Counted from the stretch's first letter, positions 7,937 to 16,796 are shown. The stretch is DNA of 33,637 bases from Blastopirellula sp. (GCA_002701545.1 NZVR01000138.1:7650-41286); one strand, 5' to 3'. A program made the numbers and translations. Notes: a model not told the origin generated them from the letters alone.

Positions 7937-10900
7937 ATGATCGTGCAGGATGCACGTTGGATCGATTGGTATTGGCTGGCGCGCCAATGGAGCGTTGCTG
8001 TCGCGCTCGCGGTCTGCGCGGCAACAGCCGCTGCACATCTTCCCCACTGCGCCGCCCAGGAACCGGTGACTTTGCAACTCCGCGTGCGCTGGGGAAACGG
8101 AGTTCCGCGGGCTTGGCGCGCCACGGCGAAACTCACTTCGGGGTCCCTCAGTGAACCGCGGCTTTTGGGGTCCGCTCCGGATGCTCCTGGATCCATGTGG
8201 GTCGACCGGGGAAGATTGGAAATCGACCAGCCAACTCCGCGCGCTCTGGATGGCGTCGACATCACCGCGCAAACCCACCTCCATGCCACCCTGACCATTG
8301 ACATCACGCCGCAAGACGAGCCGACGGCAACGCGCACCCTGCAAGTACCCATCACCAAGCTCCTGGCAAATCCGAGCGAACTGGAAGACTATCGACTGGA
8401 CGAACAGGGCAATACACTCAGCGTGCGCCGCGCACCTGGTGACCGATTGCGGGTCCACATCGAACGCGATTCACTGGTGTACTGGACGGGAGAGGCATTG
8501 TCCTTCCGCCTGCAACCAACTCTGACTGGCCTGCCAAAGGCAGACGACTATCAGTTGCGCGCTCAACTCCGTCTAGTCGAAAGCGGCACATTAATCTGGG
8601 AAACGGGCCAACCTCTTACCCTGGACGTGACCGGCAGCGCGGCTATGACCGACGAGATTGCGGTAGCGTTAGAGCGCGAAGGCGTCTACGAACTGACTGT
8701 GGGGATTCATAAAAAACGCTCGCCCCTCACCACACCCTTGCGGAACTTCCAGCCATTTTTAAGCAAGCCTTTAAAACCCGCACTAGAACGAAAAGTCCAG
8801 TTGGTTGTCGTCGACGCCAAACGACCAGAGATCACTCCCGCCAACTGGAAGTTGGAAAGCGAAATTGATCCTCGCAGTACGCGATGGTGGGAATCTGTCA
8901 TCCGACTACCTCAATGGCGAGTATTCGCAAACTTGCGCAAGGGTCAGTTGGGCAATGCACAACCAGTCACCGGACAACCAGTCGATGAACCTTATTCACA
9001 ACTCAGCAGTGGCGGTTGGCAAGCTTATCCGCTGACGGTTCGCGTACCTGGCAAGCCACATGTGCTTGAAATCGATTACCCTGCGAATCGCAAACAATTA
9101 CTTAGCATCAGCATCATAGAACCGACGCAGGAGTCAAACGGGGCTTACACCACGATCGACTCTGGAATCCACGTCACCGGTGACACAGGCGATGAGTCGG
9201 CGGTCGCGACGCATCGCCTTACCTTCTGGCCGCGGTCGAAATCACCCCTGGTACTGATCACCAATCGCCACGAAAAAGAAGCGGCTGTTTTCGGTGCCTT
9301 GCGTGTGTATTCCAACACGTCCCTACCCGCTCACACCGAAACCTCCGGGGAGGCCCCACAGCGGCTTGTCGCTGCCTATTACGATCAACCGGAGTTCATC
9401 CGGAACTTTGGGGTTACCGCAACGACCGCAGCCCAAGCCAATCGTCCGATCACCGATTGGCAGACATTTTACCAAGGCACGCGCCGTTTCATCGAGTACT
9501 TGAAGTACGCAGGCTATAACGGAGCTTTTGTGCCAGTGATGGTAGAAGGCGGAACCCTCTATCCCAGCGAGTTGTTGCAACCAACAACCCAAGTGGATTC
9601 CGGCTTGCTGGCTGACACTGGCCAGGATTTGCAGCGCAAGGATGTTCTCGAATTGATGATGCGATTGTTTGATCGGGAAGGTCTACGCCTCATTCCCGTG
9701 ATGCAATTCGCGACACCGCTACCAGAACTCGAAGCGCTACGGCGCTCGAACCGCGCCAACACCAATGGAATTGAGCTGATTGGGTCCCATGGACATAGCT
9801 GGATGGAAGGCCAACGCCCTGCAACCCAACTCGCGCCGCGCTATAACCCCTTGAATCGGAAAGTGCAGACCGCAGTCCGCAACGTGACCAACGAGGTCCT
9901 GCAAAACTATGCCCAACATGATGCGTTCGCAGGTGTCGCTTGGCAGCTGACACCCCAAACATTCACCCATTTCCCCAACGGCAACTGGGGCTATGACACA
10001 GCGACAGTCAATGCGTTTCTTGCCGAAACCGAGTCCACACCACCGCGAAGAAACGGCAACGTCTTTCAAGATCGTGCGTTCTACCTCAACAACGCCGGCC
10101 AAGCACGGTGGCTCGAATGGCGTGCCAAAAAACTTACGGCATTCTTCGACCAAGTGGGCAGCGACATTGCGAACCAAAAATCGTCCGCACGACTCTTTTT
10201 GACAAGTGCCAACCTGTTGCAGGGCGGACTTGTCGAACCCCAGGTCAGACCTCAACTACCACCACAGACCAACGACCGCGAGATCCTGTTGCAAATTGGT
10301 CTTGATATCCCACGCTTACAGCAACTCAGGTCGACTAGCTTGCTGGAACCTAATCTCATCAGCCACGGTCAGCCGGCCAGTACTCAAGCAGGGCAAGATG
10401 TCTTGCAACGCGAGTTTGCGAGCCATGCTCCTAAAAACGTGTCTGGTGGCACGATTTACTATCAAGCAACTCCCTTCTCGTTACCCGACTACGATCAACT
10501 CAGTCCACTGGTTTCCGGCAAACTAGCCACATCCCTCACTCCCCACATCGCCGAGTCTCAGCATCATCAGCGAAAAGCTTGGACCGCCGCTCTACAGCGC
10601 GGGGATCGCCAGATATTGATGACCGGTGGTCACATGCTGACACTTGGGCAAGAGGATTCACAGCGCTCGTTCATAAAAACATTTCGTCAACTACCAACGG
10701 TTGCTTTTCAGGATATCGTCCGCGAAGAGAACACCAGCACGATCCAGCCGCTGATCATCCGCCATGCTCAAGCAGGCGAGTTCCACTACCTTTATTTGCT
10801 GAACAACTCCGGCTGGTCCGTTACGGCAAACATCCTTCTTGACACGTCGCCACTGGCACAATTGGTCGCGTTGGATGAGCGGGCATTGCAACCGCTGCGC

Positions 10901-11836
10901 GTCACCGGCAAAGATGTCGAATGGACCGTTCCGTTGAAACCGTACGACATGATTGCTGTCCGTTGCAGTGATACCTTGAAAATCCAAGACGTGTCGGTGA
11001 CCACTGAACAGCGTGTTTTCGAAGAGCTTTCCAGAAAAATCGAAATCCTGCGAGCGCGGGTATTGGCAAGCAAGGCCACAAGTGACGCCATCCAAATCAC
11101 CAACGCGCAATTCGAACAAACGCAGGACGGCACACCGACAGATTGGCTACACGCACCGCTCGGCCCGGATGGCAGCCTGACAGTGCAGGTAGAAGCGGAC
11201 ACTGCCCCACAAGGCAAAGTACTCAAATTGAAAAGCCGAGGGGCCGTGGGTTGGGTCAGAAGCGAACCGCTGCCGAGTCCCAAATTGGGCCGACTCAAAT
11301 TGTCAGTACGACTGCGCACTCCCGAAGCCAACCGGCAGCCACCCATTCGCTTGGCAATCCAGGGTACAGTCCAGGGAGTTGAGTATTATCGTTACGCCCA
11401 GGTAGGTGCTGGTCCCGCCGGGACGCCGCAACTCACCACGGAATGGAAAGAGTTTGAGATCCTGTTTGATAACTTGCCACTACACGATTTGAAGGATCTC
11501 AGGGTAGGCATTGACTTAATGGGGCCGGGTGAAGTCTGGGTCGATGACGTTCGAGCGCACGACACGTGGTTCCGAAAAGTAGAGCGTGACGAGTTACTCA
11601 AAAGTGTGGCGTTGGCCAGATTTCATTTGCGGGCCAGACATGTTTCTGACTGCCTGGCAGTCCTGGATGGGTACTGGTCACGTTTCCTCGAGGAGACCAC
11701 CACGATTGACGAATCCCGCGTCAAGTCACCCCCACCCGAGGCAACCGTGGAACAGGAGGCGGAACCACCTCCCGCCAAGCCGGAAAGTGAAAAACCTTCC
11801 GGCCTGCGTGCTTGGCTGCCAAAATTCCTGCGTTAG
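7937..11836 (+). CDS. Large secreted protein with glycosidase-like TIM barrel and jelly-roll module
   Basis: The 1299-residue protein begins with a signal segment (VAVALAVCAATAAA, cleavage likely near HCAAQ). Beta-rich sequence covers about 40-460. From about 479 (AAYYDQPEF) a region with TIM-barrel character follows: FIEYLKYAGYNGAFVPV, then EGLRLIPVMQFATPLPEL, then YAQHDAFAGVAWQLTPQTF. This is typical of glycoside-hydrolase-like GHL10/family 10-type proteins common in planctomycetes. A short helical linker (about 1015-1045) precedes a probable carbohydrate-binding jelly roll (about 1051-1210, ending in GPGEVWVDDVRAHD). The C-terminus is Pro/Glu-rich and ends in a basic amphipathic tail (SGLRAWLPKFLR). 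Catalytic residues cannot be assigned by eye. It is monocistronic with its own promoter. Exported nature is likely; enzyme class is tentative. Confidence 0.75.
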   Translation: MIVQDARWIDWYWLARQWSVAVALAVCAATAAAHLPHCAAQEPVTLQLRVRWGNGVPRAWRATAKLTSGSLSEPRLLGSAPDAPGSMWVDRGRLEIDQPTPRALDGVDITAQTHLHATLTIDITPQDEPTATRTLQVPITKLLANPSELEDYRLDEQGNTLSVRRAPGDRLRVHIERDSLVYWTGEALSFRLQPTLTGLPKADDYQLRAQLRLVESGTLIWETGQPLTLDVTGSAAMTDEIAVALEREGVYELTVGIHKKRSPLTTPLRNFQPFLSKPLKPALERKVQLVVVDAKRPEITPANWKLESEIDPRSTRWWESVIRLPQWRVFANLRKGQLGNAQPVTGQPVDEPYSQLSSGGWQAYPLTVRVPGKPHVLEIDYPANRKQLLSISIIEPTQESNGAYTTIDSGIHVTGDTGDESAVATHRLTFWPRSKSPLVLITNRHEKEAAVFGALRVYSNTSLPAHTETSGEAPQRLVAAYYDQPEFIRNFGVTATTAAQANRPITDWQTFYQGTRRFIEYLKYAGYNGAFVPVMVEGGTLYPSELLQPTTQVDSGLLADTGQDLQRKDVLELMMRLFDREGLRLIPVMQFATPLPELEALRRSNRANTNGIELIGSHGHSWMEGQRPATQLAPRYNPLNRKVQTAVRNVTNEVLQNYAQHDAFAGVAWQLTPQTFTHFPNGNWGYDTATVNAFLAETESTPPRRNGNVFQDRAFYLNNAGQARWLEWRAKKLTAFFDQVGSDIANQKSSARLFLTSANLLQGGLVEPQVRPQLPPQTNDREILLQIGLDIPRLQQLRSTSLLEPNLISHGQPASTQAGQDVLQREFASHAPKNVSGGTIYYQATPFSLPDYDQLSPLVSGKLATSLTPHIAESQHHQRKAWTAALQRGDRQILMTGGHMLTLGQEDSQRSFIKTFRQLPTVAFQDIVREENTSTIQPLIIRHAQAGEFHYLYLLNNSGWSVTANILLDTSPLAQLVALDERALQPLRVTGKDVEWTVPLKPYDMIAVRCSDTLKIQDVSVTTEQRVFEELSRKIEILRARVLASKATSDAIQITNAQFEQTQDGTPTDWLHAPLGPDGSLTVQVEADTAPQGKVLKLKSRGAVGWVRSEPLPSPKLGRLKLSVRLRTPEANRQPPIRLAIQGTVQGVEYYRYAQVGAGPAGTPQLTTEWKEFEILFDNLPLHDLKDLRVGIDLMGPGEVWVDDVRAHDTWFRKVERDELLKSVALARFHLRARHVSDCLAVLDGYWSRFLEETTTIDESRVKSPPPEATVEQEAEPPPAKPESEKPSGLRAWLPKFLR

Positions 11837-11849
11837 TCGGGCCACCGCA

Positions 11850-12026
11850 ATGACGTCACACGGTACGCCATGCACTCGCTTTGAGGCCCTTGCATGGTTG
11901 CACGCCATGGACGTCGATCCACCGCCTAGCACCCCACAACCAGCTGATCTTGCAAGACTCTTCACGACGCCCTCTGGTCGCCTACACTTGGCTGAGACGT
12001 CCCTTTGGCATACACTCAAAAACTGA
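11850..12026 (+). CDS. Possible 58-residue small protein of unknown function
   Basis: An ATG at 11850, 13 bases after the stop of the large secreted protein gene, opens a 58-codon frame ending in TGA at 12024. The product (start MTSHGTPCTRFEALAWLHAM, end SLWHTLKN) has no hydrophobic segment or recognisable motif. No Shine-Dalgarno precedes it. In its favour are a plausible amino-acid composition and its place in an otherwise empty 299-base gap before the exchanger gene. It could equally be chance. Confidence 0.25.
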   Translation: MTSHGTPCTRFEALAWLHAMDVDPPPSTPQPADLARLFTTPSGRLHLAETSLWHTLKN

Positions 12027-12135
12027 ACATTGATCGTTCTCCTCGTCGCAAACGCTGGGGCATCCGCAAGCAGGGAGCATCCATAAGTGATGCGGTCGAT
12101 TGTGAAACGAATCCCTCCTACCCCAACACTCCTCC

Positions 12136-13434
12136 ATGCAAGCTGTCGGAATCGTCATTCCGTTGACATTGATTCTTTTCACCTGCCTGATCATTTGGCG
12201 GGCTTGCGATGGTTTTGAAATTGCCTCCAAGTACATTGGTCGCAATTTATCCGATGGTGTCCGTGGCGGCACGATCAACGCAATCTCAAGTTCTTTACCC
12301 GAGTTATTCACAACGCTCATTGCGCTCTTCGTCCTGCAGGAAGAAGATGGTTTTGCGATTGGGATTGGCACGACCGCCGGCAGCGCCTTGTTCAATGGCA
12401 TGATCATCCCTGCCGCGTGCATACTGACCGTGGTGGGTACGGTCATTGCCAGTCAACGTATTGTCAGCGTCAATGTCTCGACAAAGGTTGTCTTGCGCGA
12501 CGGACTGTCCCTGATACTGTGCAACTTGATTCTGGTACTGCTGATCAACGGCACAAAACTGCACTGGTGGCATGGGTGTATCTTGATGTTTCTTTACATA
12601 GCCTATTTCACCATCATGCTCGCCACCATGTCACGGACGTCCGGTACTTCCACGCCCGCATCCTCTGCGGATCCGGAAGATGACGAAGCGGCTCCACGAG
12701 GTCTGATTTCGATCACCCTTTACTGGGTTTCTCTCGGTCCCCTTCTTGATCTGGAAAGCATGTTCATTCAAGAGAAGCATCGCCAGCAGATCACGAAGGA
12801 AACATGGAATGGCTGGCCGTTACTGCTGACATCGGCCAGTATCATCGCAGCTGCGTGCTGGCTATTGGTCGAAGCCTGTCGTTGGTTAGGCTCCGGCGAA
12901 GGTAATATCAGTTGCCCCAACTATGAATTGTTCGGGCAAACATTCCGAGGTCTTGGGATGCCAACGATGTTTGTGGCGGTCATCTTTGCATCGATGGCGA
13001 CCAGTGTCCCGGACACCGTAATGTCCATTCGAGATGCGCGCAGTGGAGATTACGACGACGCTGTTGCCAATGCGTTAGGCAGCAACATTTTTGATATCTG
13101 CTTTGCCCTTGGATTTCCACTTTTCCTCTACACCATCTGCTACGGTCCAATCACCATGGACGAGACCGTAGCGCAGCAAAGCGCCGAACTCCGATTAATC
13201 CTGTTACTGCTAACCATTCTCGGATTCCTGGTCTATTACCTGGGCAAACGTATCACGACCCCTTCCGGCGTTCGCTGCGTCACCATGGGGCGAACCAAGG
13301 CCATCACACTGCTCGTCATTTATGTTGCCTTTGCGACATATATTGTCTGTTTAGGAGCGCAGATGACCTGGGCAACCACGATTTCCGATGGGTTGAAACA
13401 GCTCTTGACACTCATTTCACCGACTGGCGCATGA
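12136..13434 (+). CDS. Ca2+/cation antiporter (CaCA family) with NCKX-like alpha repeats
   Basis: This 432-residue inner-membrane protein has about ten hydrophobic segments in two halves. The alpha-1 repeat (about 44-88) reads GGTINAISSSLPELFTTLIA then GIGTTAGSALFN, with acidic E56. The alpha-2 repeat (about 276-330) reads FASMATSVPDTVMSIRDARS then ALGSNIFDICFALG, with D293 and D320. These repeats form the ion pathway of Na+/Ca2+ exchangers. The loop at about 175-190 is acidic. Asp rather than Glu in alpha-2, and Asp after SNIF, resemble K+-dependent exchangers (NCKX/SLC24) more than typical bacterial YrbG proteins. The stop codon is separated from the pabB ATG by a single base, implying co-transcription. 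Direction and ion selectivity are inferred. Confidence 0.88.
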   Translation: MQAVGIVIPLTLILFTCLIIWRACDGFEIASKYIGRNLSDGVRGGTINAISSSLPELFTTLIALFVLQEEDGFAIGIGTTAGSALFNGMIIPAACILTVVGTVIASQRIVSVNVSTKVVLRDGLSLILCNLILVLLINGTKLHWWHGCILMFLYIAYFTIMLATMSRTSGTSTPASSADPEDDEAAPRGLISITLYWVSLGPLLDLESMFIQEKHRQQITKETWNGWPLLLTSASIIAAACWLLVEACRWLGSGEGNISCPNYELFGQTFRGLGMPTMFVAVIFASMATSVPDTVMSIRDARSGDYDDAVANALGSNIFDICFALGFPLFLYTICYGPITMDETVAQQSAELRLILLLLTILGFLVYYLGKRITTPSGVRCVTMGRTKAITLLVIYVAFATYIVCLGAQMTWATTISDGLKQLLTLISPTGA

Positions 13435-13435
13435 G

Positions 13436-14848
13436 ATGACCGAGCAACTCGCCGGCCCTTGGGTGATGGAGCTAAGTCCGGCGCCCGAAGCGGTCCACGT
13501 GTTTCACTGCCTCAGCCGTCTGCCGCACTGTTTGTACTTGGACAGCGCGCTCCGCCATCAGGCGCTTGGTAGGTATTCATTCGTTGCCGCCAATCCGATT
13601 GCTTTTCGATCGTTTCCAGCGGACGGTTCGGACGCACTATGTTTCGTTTCCGATCAGTTGCAGAAGTTCCCCGCTCGAACGCTCCCAGATCTACCTCCTT
13701 TCCAAGGGGGAGTTGCCGGACTTTTCAGCTACGATCTGGCTCGCAGTCTGGAGACCGTACCGCATCATCAATTTGATGAATTTCAGACTCCCGCCGTCGC
13801 CATCGGCATCTACGACAGCGTCTGTGCATTTGACCATCTCCAAGGCAGAGCATGGATCATCTCGCATGGATTGCGTGAAAACGGTTCCAGCGATCGCCAG
13901 GTAGCCCAGGACAACATCCAACGCATCCGCGATCGAATTGCGTCTCCCCCCGACGAGACAGCCGTTGATCCTGGCAACCGGGATCTGGTGGAGGCTTCGC
14001 TGTTGGCGCCACAATCCACGACACCTTCCATCCCCGGTTTAACGAGTGACTTTTCGAAAACGTCTTTTCTTGACGCCATTCAACGGTGCATCGACTACAT
14101 CCACGCAGGTGACGTCTTCCAAGTCAATTTATCTCAGCGGTTGCTGCACCCCGCTGCTTCGGATTCCAAATCACTGTATCTCCGCTTGCGGCAACAGAAT
14201 CCTGCCACCTTTGCCGGCTATTTCGACCTCGGATCAAGCCAGATTGTCAGTGCCTCGCCGGAACGCTTTCTCAAGCTTCAAGACCGACTTGTCGAAGCGC
14301 GTCCCATCAAAGGCACGCGGCGCCGCAATGCACATCCCGTAGCCGACCTGTTCGTCGGAGACGACCTGCTGGCCAGCCAAAAAGACCGCGCGGAAAACGT
14401 CATGATCGTGGATCTGTTGCGCAACGATTTATCGCGTGTCTGCATTCCTGACAGCGTGCGAGTCACGCAGCTGTGCAGCCTGGAAAGCTATGCCTATGTA
14501 CAGCATCTCGTATCCTCTATCGAAGGCCAACTGCGTCGCGAATGCTCGCCGGTTGACTTGATTCGCGCCGCTTTTCCTGGTGGTTCGATCACAGGGGCTC
14601 CCAAAGTACGGGCGATGGAGATCATCTCAGAGCTCGAGCCAACAGCCCGCGGCGCATACTGCGGTTCGCTGGGGTACATCGGATTCGATGGCACGATGGA
14701 TTTAAGCATTCTGATTCGCACCATTACGGCTGCAGGTGGTTGGTGGCAGATACCCGTCGGCGGTGGCATTATTTCTCAATCCACTGCGGCAAGTGAATAC
14801 GAAGAAACGTGGCACAAAGCCCAAGGGATGCTCCAAGCCTTGAACTAG
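13436..14848 (+). CDS. pabB: Aminodeoxychorismate synthase component I
   Basis: This 470-residue chorismate-utilising enzyme makes 4-amino-4-deoxychorismate, the precursor of 4-aminobenzoate for folates and for methanopterin-type cofactors. The motif PIKGT (290-294) carries K292, the nucleophilic lysine of PabB; anthranilate synthase TrpE has alanine there. Further family motifs are MIVDLLRNDLSRVC, FPGGSITGAPKVRAMEI and GAYCGSLGYIGFDG near the C-terminus. The N-terminal part is the usual TrpE/PabB tryptophan-binding-like domain. No glutamine amidotransferase (pabA) or aminodeoxychorismate lyase (pabC) is visible nearby. The ATG is one base past the exchanger stop, and the 3' end faces the ATP-grasp gene across 13 bases. 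Confidence 0.92.
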   Translation: MTEQLAGPWVMELSPAPEAVHVFHCLSRLPHCLYLDSALRHQALGRYSFVAANPIAFRSFPADGSDALCFVSDQLQKFPARTLPDLPPFQGGVAGLFSYDLARSLETVPHHQFDEFQTPAVAIGIYDSVCAFDHLQGRAWIISHGLRENGSSDRQVAQDNIQRIRDRIASPPDETAVDPGNRDLVEASLLAPQSTTPSIPGLTSDFSKTSFLDAIQRCIDYIHAGDVFQVNLSQRLLHPAASDSKSLYLRLRQQNPATFAGYFDLGSSQIVSASPERFLKLQDRLVEARPIKGTRRRNAHPVADLFVGDDLLASQKDRAENVMIVDLLRNDLSRVCIPDSVRVTQLCSLESYAYVQHLVSSIEGQLRRECSPVDLIRAAFPGGSITGAPKVRAMEIISELEPTARGAYCGSLGYIGFDGTMDLSILIRTITAAGGWWQIPVGGGIISQSTAASEYEETWHKAQGMLQALN

Positions 14849-14861
14849 CCACTCAGCATCG

Positions 14862-15731
14862 CTACAAGCTGGATTCGATAAATCTCAGGACACGTTTCGC
14901 AATGTCCGTTTCCAAAGTGCGCGCAGTCGCCTTCCACCCCGGCACCGCGTTCACCTCAATCACATACTGTTTGCCGTCGCGTCCCGACAGCACATCGACC
15001 CCTGCCAGCGGCGCATTGACCGCGGCGGTCGCGCGCTGCGCCGTGTCTCGCAAATCGTCAGTCAGCGTGTGTGGCTCCGTCGTCGCTCCGCGTGACACAT
15101 TGGTGCGCCAATCCTCCAGATTCTGTCGCCGGATGGCAAATGACTCGTCGCCGATGGTCAAAATGCGAATATCGAATCCAGCATGTTCTATGAACTCCTG
15201 CAAGTAAATCACCGCTTGCAACTGCTGCAGGGTTTTGAAGGTCCGCCAAGCCACACCTTCGTCGGTTACCCGCACTAAACCGCGACCTTCACTACCGAAC
15301 AGTGGCTTCACCACCACATCGGATCCAAGCTCTACGAACGCCTCCATGGCCTGTTCCCACGTTTGACACACACATGTTCTGGGAACGTTCAAACCTGCAC
15401 CGCGCAGTTTGGCCAAGGTCAGATACTTATCAATCGCAATCTCCAACGAGCGAGGCGGATTCAGCACCACAGTCCCCTCGGCCGCCAGCCGCCCCAGAGC
15501 ATTCATCCGAAACACCACCTGCTCCAGAGAACCGGGAGGCATGGTGCGAACCAGAACCGCGTCACACGAACGAAAGTCGAATTCATGGGATTCCAGACGC
15601 GATTCGCCACCCGAAATCGTTGCACACAATTGTGTGAATGAAACCGCCGTCAGCTGGTGCTGCGACTCGGCAGCCCGACAAAGGTCGCGAAAATACCAGC
15701 TGTCAGTGGATGCAAGAACGGCGAGATGCAT
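14862..15731 (-). CDS. RimK-like ATP-grasp ligase, probable glutamate ligase of H4MPT-type cofactor
   Basis: The 289-residue protein has the RimK/MptN-type ATP-grasp fold. Visible elements are an N-terminal domain with the typical RTMPPGSLEQ loop, then IDKYLT (100-105), K142 in VVVKPLFGSEGRG with its glycine-rich loop (147-151), the QEFIEHAGFDIRI segment (about 178-190), and Mg2+ ligands E259 and N261 in YVIEVNAVPGWK. These enzymes form amide bonds, usually adding glutamate. It starts 20 bases after mch and is surely in the same operon. That pairing suggests it adds glutamate to tetrahydromethanopterin or a related cofactor, as MptN does in archaea, but a role in protein or peptide glutamylation is not excluded. 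The fold is secure, the substrate inferred. Confidence 0.87.
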   Translation of the reverse strand: MHLAVLASTDSWYFRDLCRAAESQHQLTAVSFTQLCATISGGESRLESHEFDFRSCDAVLVRTMPPGSLEQVVFRMNALGRLAAEGTVVLNPPRSLEIAIDKYLTLAKLRGAGLNVPRTCVCQTWEQAMEAFVELGSDVVVKPLFGSEGRGLVRVTDEGVAWRTFKTLQQLQAVIYLQEFIEHAGFDIRILTIGDESFAIRRQNLEDWRTNVSRGATTEPHTLTDDLRDTAQRATAAVNAPLAGVDVLSGRDGKQYVIEVNAVPGWKATARTLETDIAKRVLRFIESSL

Positions 15732-15751
15732 GGAAGAAAACCACTCGCTTG

Positions 15752-16699
15752 TCAGTTGCTAAACGAGCGTTCGATCACGTCTCCACGAAGTTCACCAAAA
15801 CGCCATGTCTTGCCGGTATCGAGATTATTCAATGTCACCACGGCAGGGCTGAATAACAGCGGGTCGATCTGATAGAAGTCGTGATTATATCTTTCAAAAA
15901 TACCTGCAAATGGCTCTCCGTAGTCCTTCGACGACAGACTCGGTATCTGCGGCCCTAACGCCTCGAGACTGGCATCATCCCCCGTCACCCAGAGAGTCAC
16001 TTCACCGCCATACAGTACCGCGTCGTTGGTCCGTCCGATCCCAGCTAGGTCATTGGCCGCAACCGGGGGCAGCGGTGCCGAACCATACCCACTCACAACT
16101 CGGTGAAGATCAAACTTGAGCTCATGCATTTTATGCAACGCCGTCTCAACCGATCGCGCAACCACTTGAACCGTACCTGCCAGACTGGCCGTCGGCGCCA
16201 TCAACAGCGTCAAGTCGCCTGGCTCCACTCCACAGGCTGCGGCAATTTTCTCACAGACATCACTGCCAGGCAATTTCGCCGTCTCAATCACACCAATGGC
16301 CTCTTCGGTTTTCTCTCGAAACCCGATATCGTCAAAAATTGCCTCGGTACCCGCAGCGGCCCGCATGGGCCCGGAACCCATCCCAAAGAAATCCTCGCCG
16401 CTAATCTGCCAGCCAGCGTATTGAGATGCCATGCAGGCAGCTATCGGCTGATCGGTCGACACGGTGACCGCGACGCCTGACCAAAGATCTGCGCGGCATG
16501 GCACGAGCTCAATCGTGCCTAACGTGGCCAGGCAAATCTCTGCCAGCATGCGGCCTGCTTCCAGTCCTCCACGCGTTTGAATTCCACAATCAATGAGCCG
16601 CGTACCACAATCTGCCTGCGAACTCTCGACGCGCATATCGCCGCTGTCATCGGGGAGTATCTCGTCGCAGTACTCCAATGTTCGGTCGTTTAAATCCAC
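15752..16699 (-). CDS. mch: Methenyltetrahydromethanopterin cyclohydrolase
   Basis: The enzyme interconverts 5,10-methenyl-H4MPT and 5-formyl-H4MPT in the H4MPT-linked formaldehyde oxidation/C1 pathway, in the cytoplasm. The 315 residues match the family length. Characteristic sequence is visible: GIQTRGGLEAGRMLAEICLA near the N-terminus, ASQYAGWQIS then FFGMGSGPMRA (around 92-114, the hallmark segment), LLMAPTASLAGTVQVVARSVE, and the C-terminal DPLLFSPAVVTLNN. The start is a GTG with AGAGGA six bases upstream. The ATP-grasp ligase follows after 20 bases. The gene is divergent from a DtxR/MntR-type regulator with a 136-base spacer that contains a small AT-rich inverted repeat. Confidence 0.95.
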   Translation of the reverse strand: MDLNDRTLEYCDEILPDDSGDMRVESSQADCGTRLIDCGIQTRGGLEAGRMLAEICLATLGTIELVPCRADLWSGVAVTVSTDQPIAACMASQYAGWQISGEDFFGMGSGPMRAAAGTEAIFDDIGFREKTEEAIGVIETAKLPGSDVCEKIAAACGVEPGDLTLLMAPTASLAGTVQVVARSVETALHKMHELKFDLHRVVSGYGSAPLPPVAANDLAGIGRTNDAVLYGGEVTLWVTGDDASLEALGPQIPSLSSKDYGEPFAGIFERYNHDFYQIDPLLFSPAVVTLNNLDTGKTWRFGELRGDVIERSFSN

Positions 16700-16705
16700 G
16701 CTGAT

Positions 16706-16711
16706 TCCTCT
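16706..16711 (-). promoter_or_regulatory. Shine-Dalgarno AGAGGA supporting the GTG start of mch
   Basis: On the minus strand AGAGGA ends six bases before the GTG at 16699. It supports this non-ATG start over the internal ones. Confidence 0.6.
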
Positions 16712-16716
16712 CGGCT

Positions 16717-16733
16717 AATAAAGCTCCGTTATT
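16717..16733. repeat. Imperfect AT-rich inverted repeat between mch and the regulator
   Basis: AATAA (16717-16721) and TTATT (16729-16733) are inverted around a 7-base centre, 18 bases before the mch start. It lies in the AT-rich part of the divergent spacer, where an operator would be expected. The arms are short and chance is possible. Confidence 0.25.
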
Positions 16734-16768
16734 GCACGTAACCACGATCATGTAAATCCGCCGCATCC

Positions 16769-16796
16769 TGGATGTTGTCGCGGCATCGACTACAAT
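16769..16796 (+). promoter_or_regulatory. Weak candidate promoter for the DtxR-type regulator
   Basis: TACAAT (16791-16796) matches five of six -10 positions; the best -35 is the poor TGGATG (16769-16774) at 16-base spacing. It would give a leader of about 33 bases before the GTG start. Confidence 0.3.

Noticed and set aside
7618-8458. Minus-strand frames across the promoter region and start of the large secreted protein
   Set aside because: They overlap the promoter, ribosome site and signal peptide of a well-supported gene and have no motifs.
9737-11346. Several 140-185 residue minus-strand frames inside the large secreted protein gene
   Set aside because: Typical shadows of a long coding region; no ribosome sites or domains.
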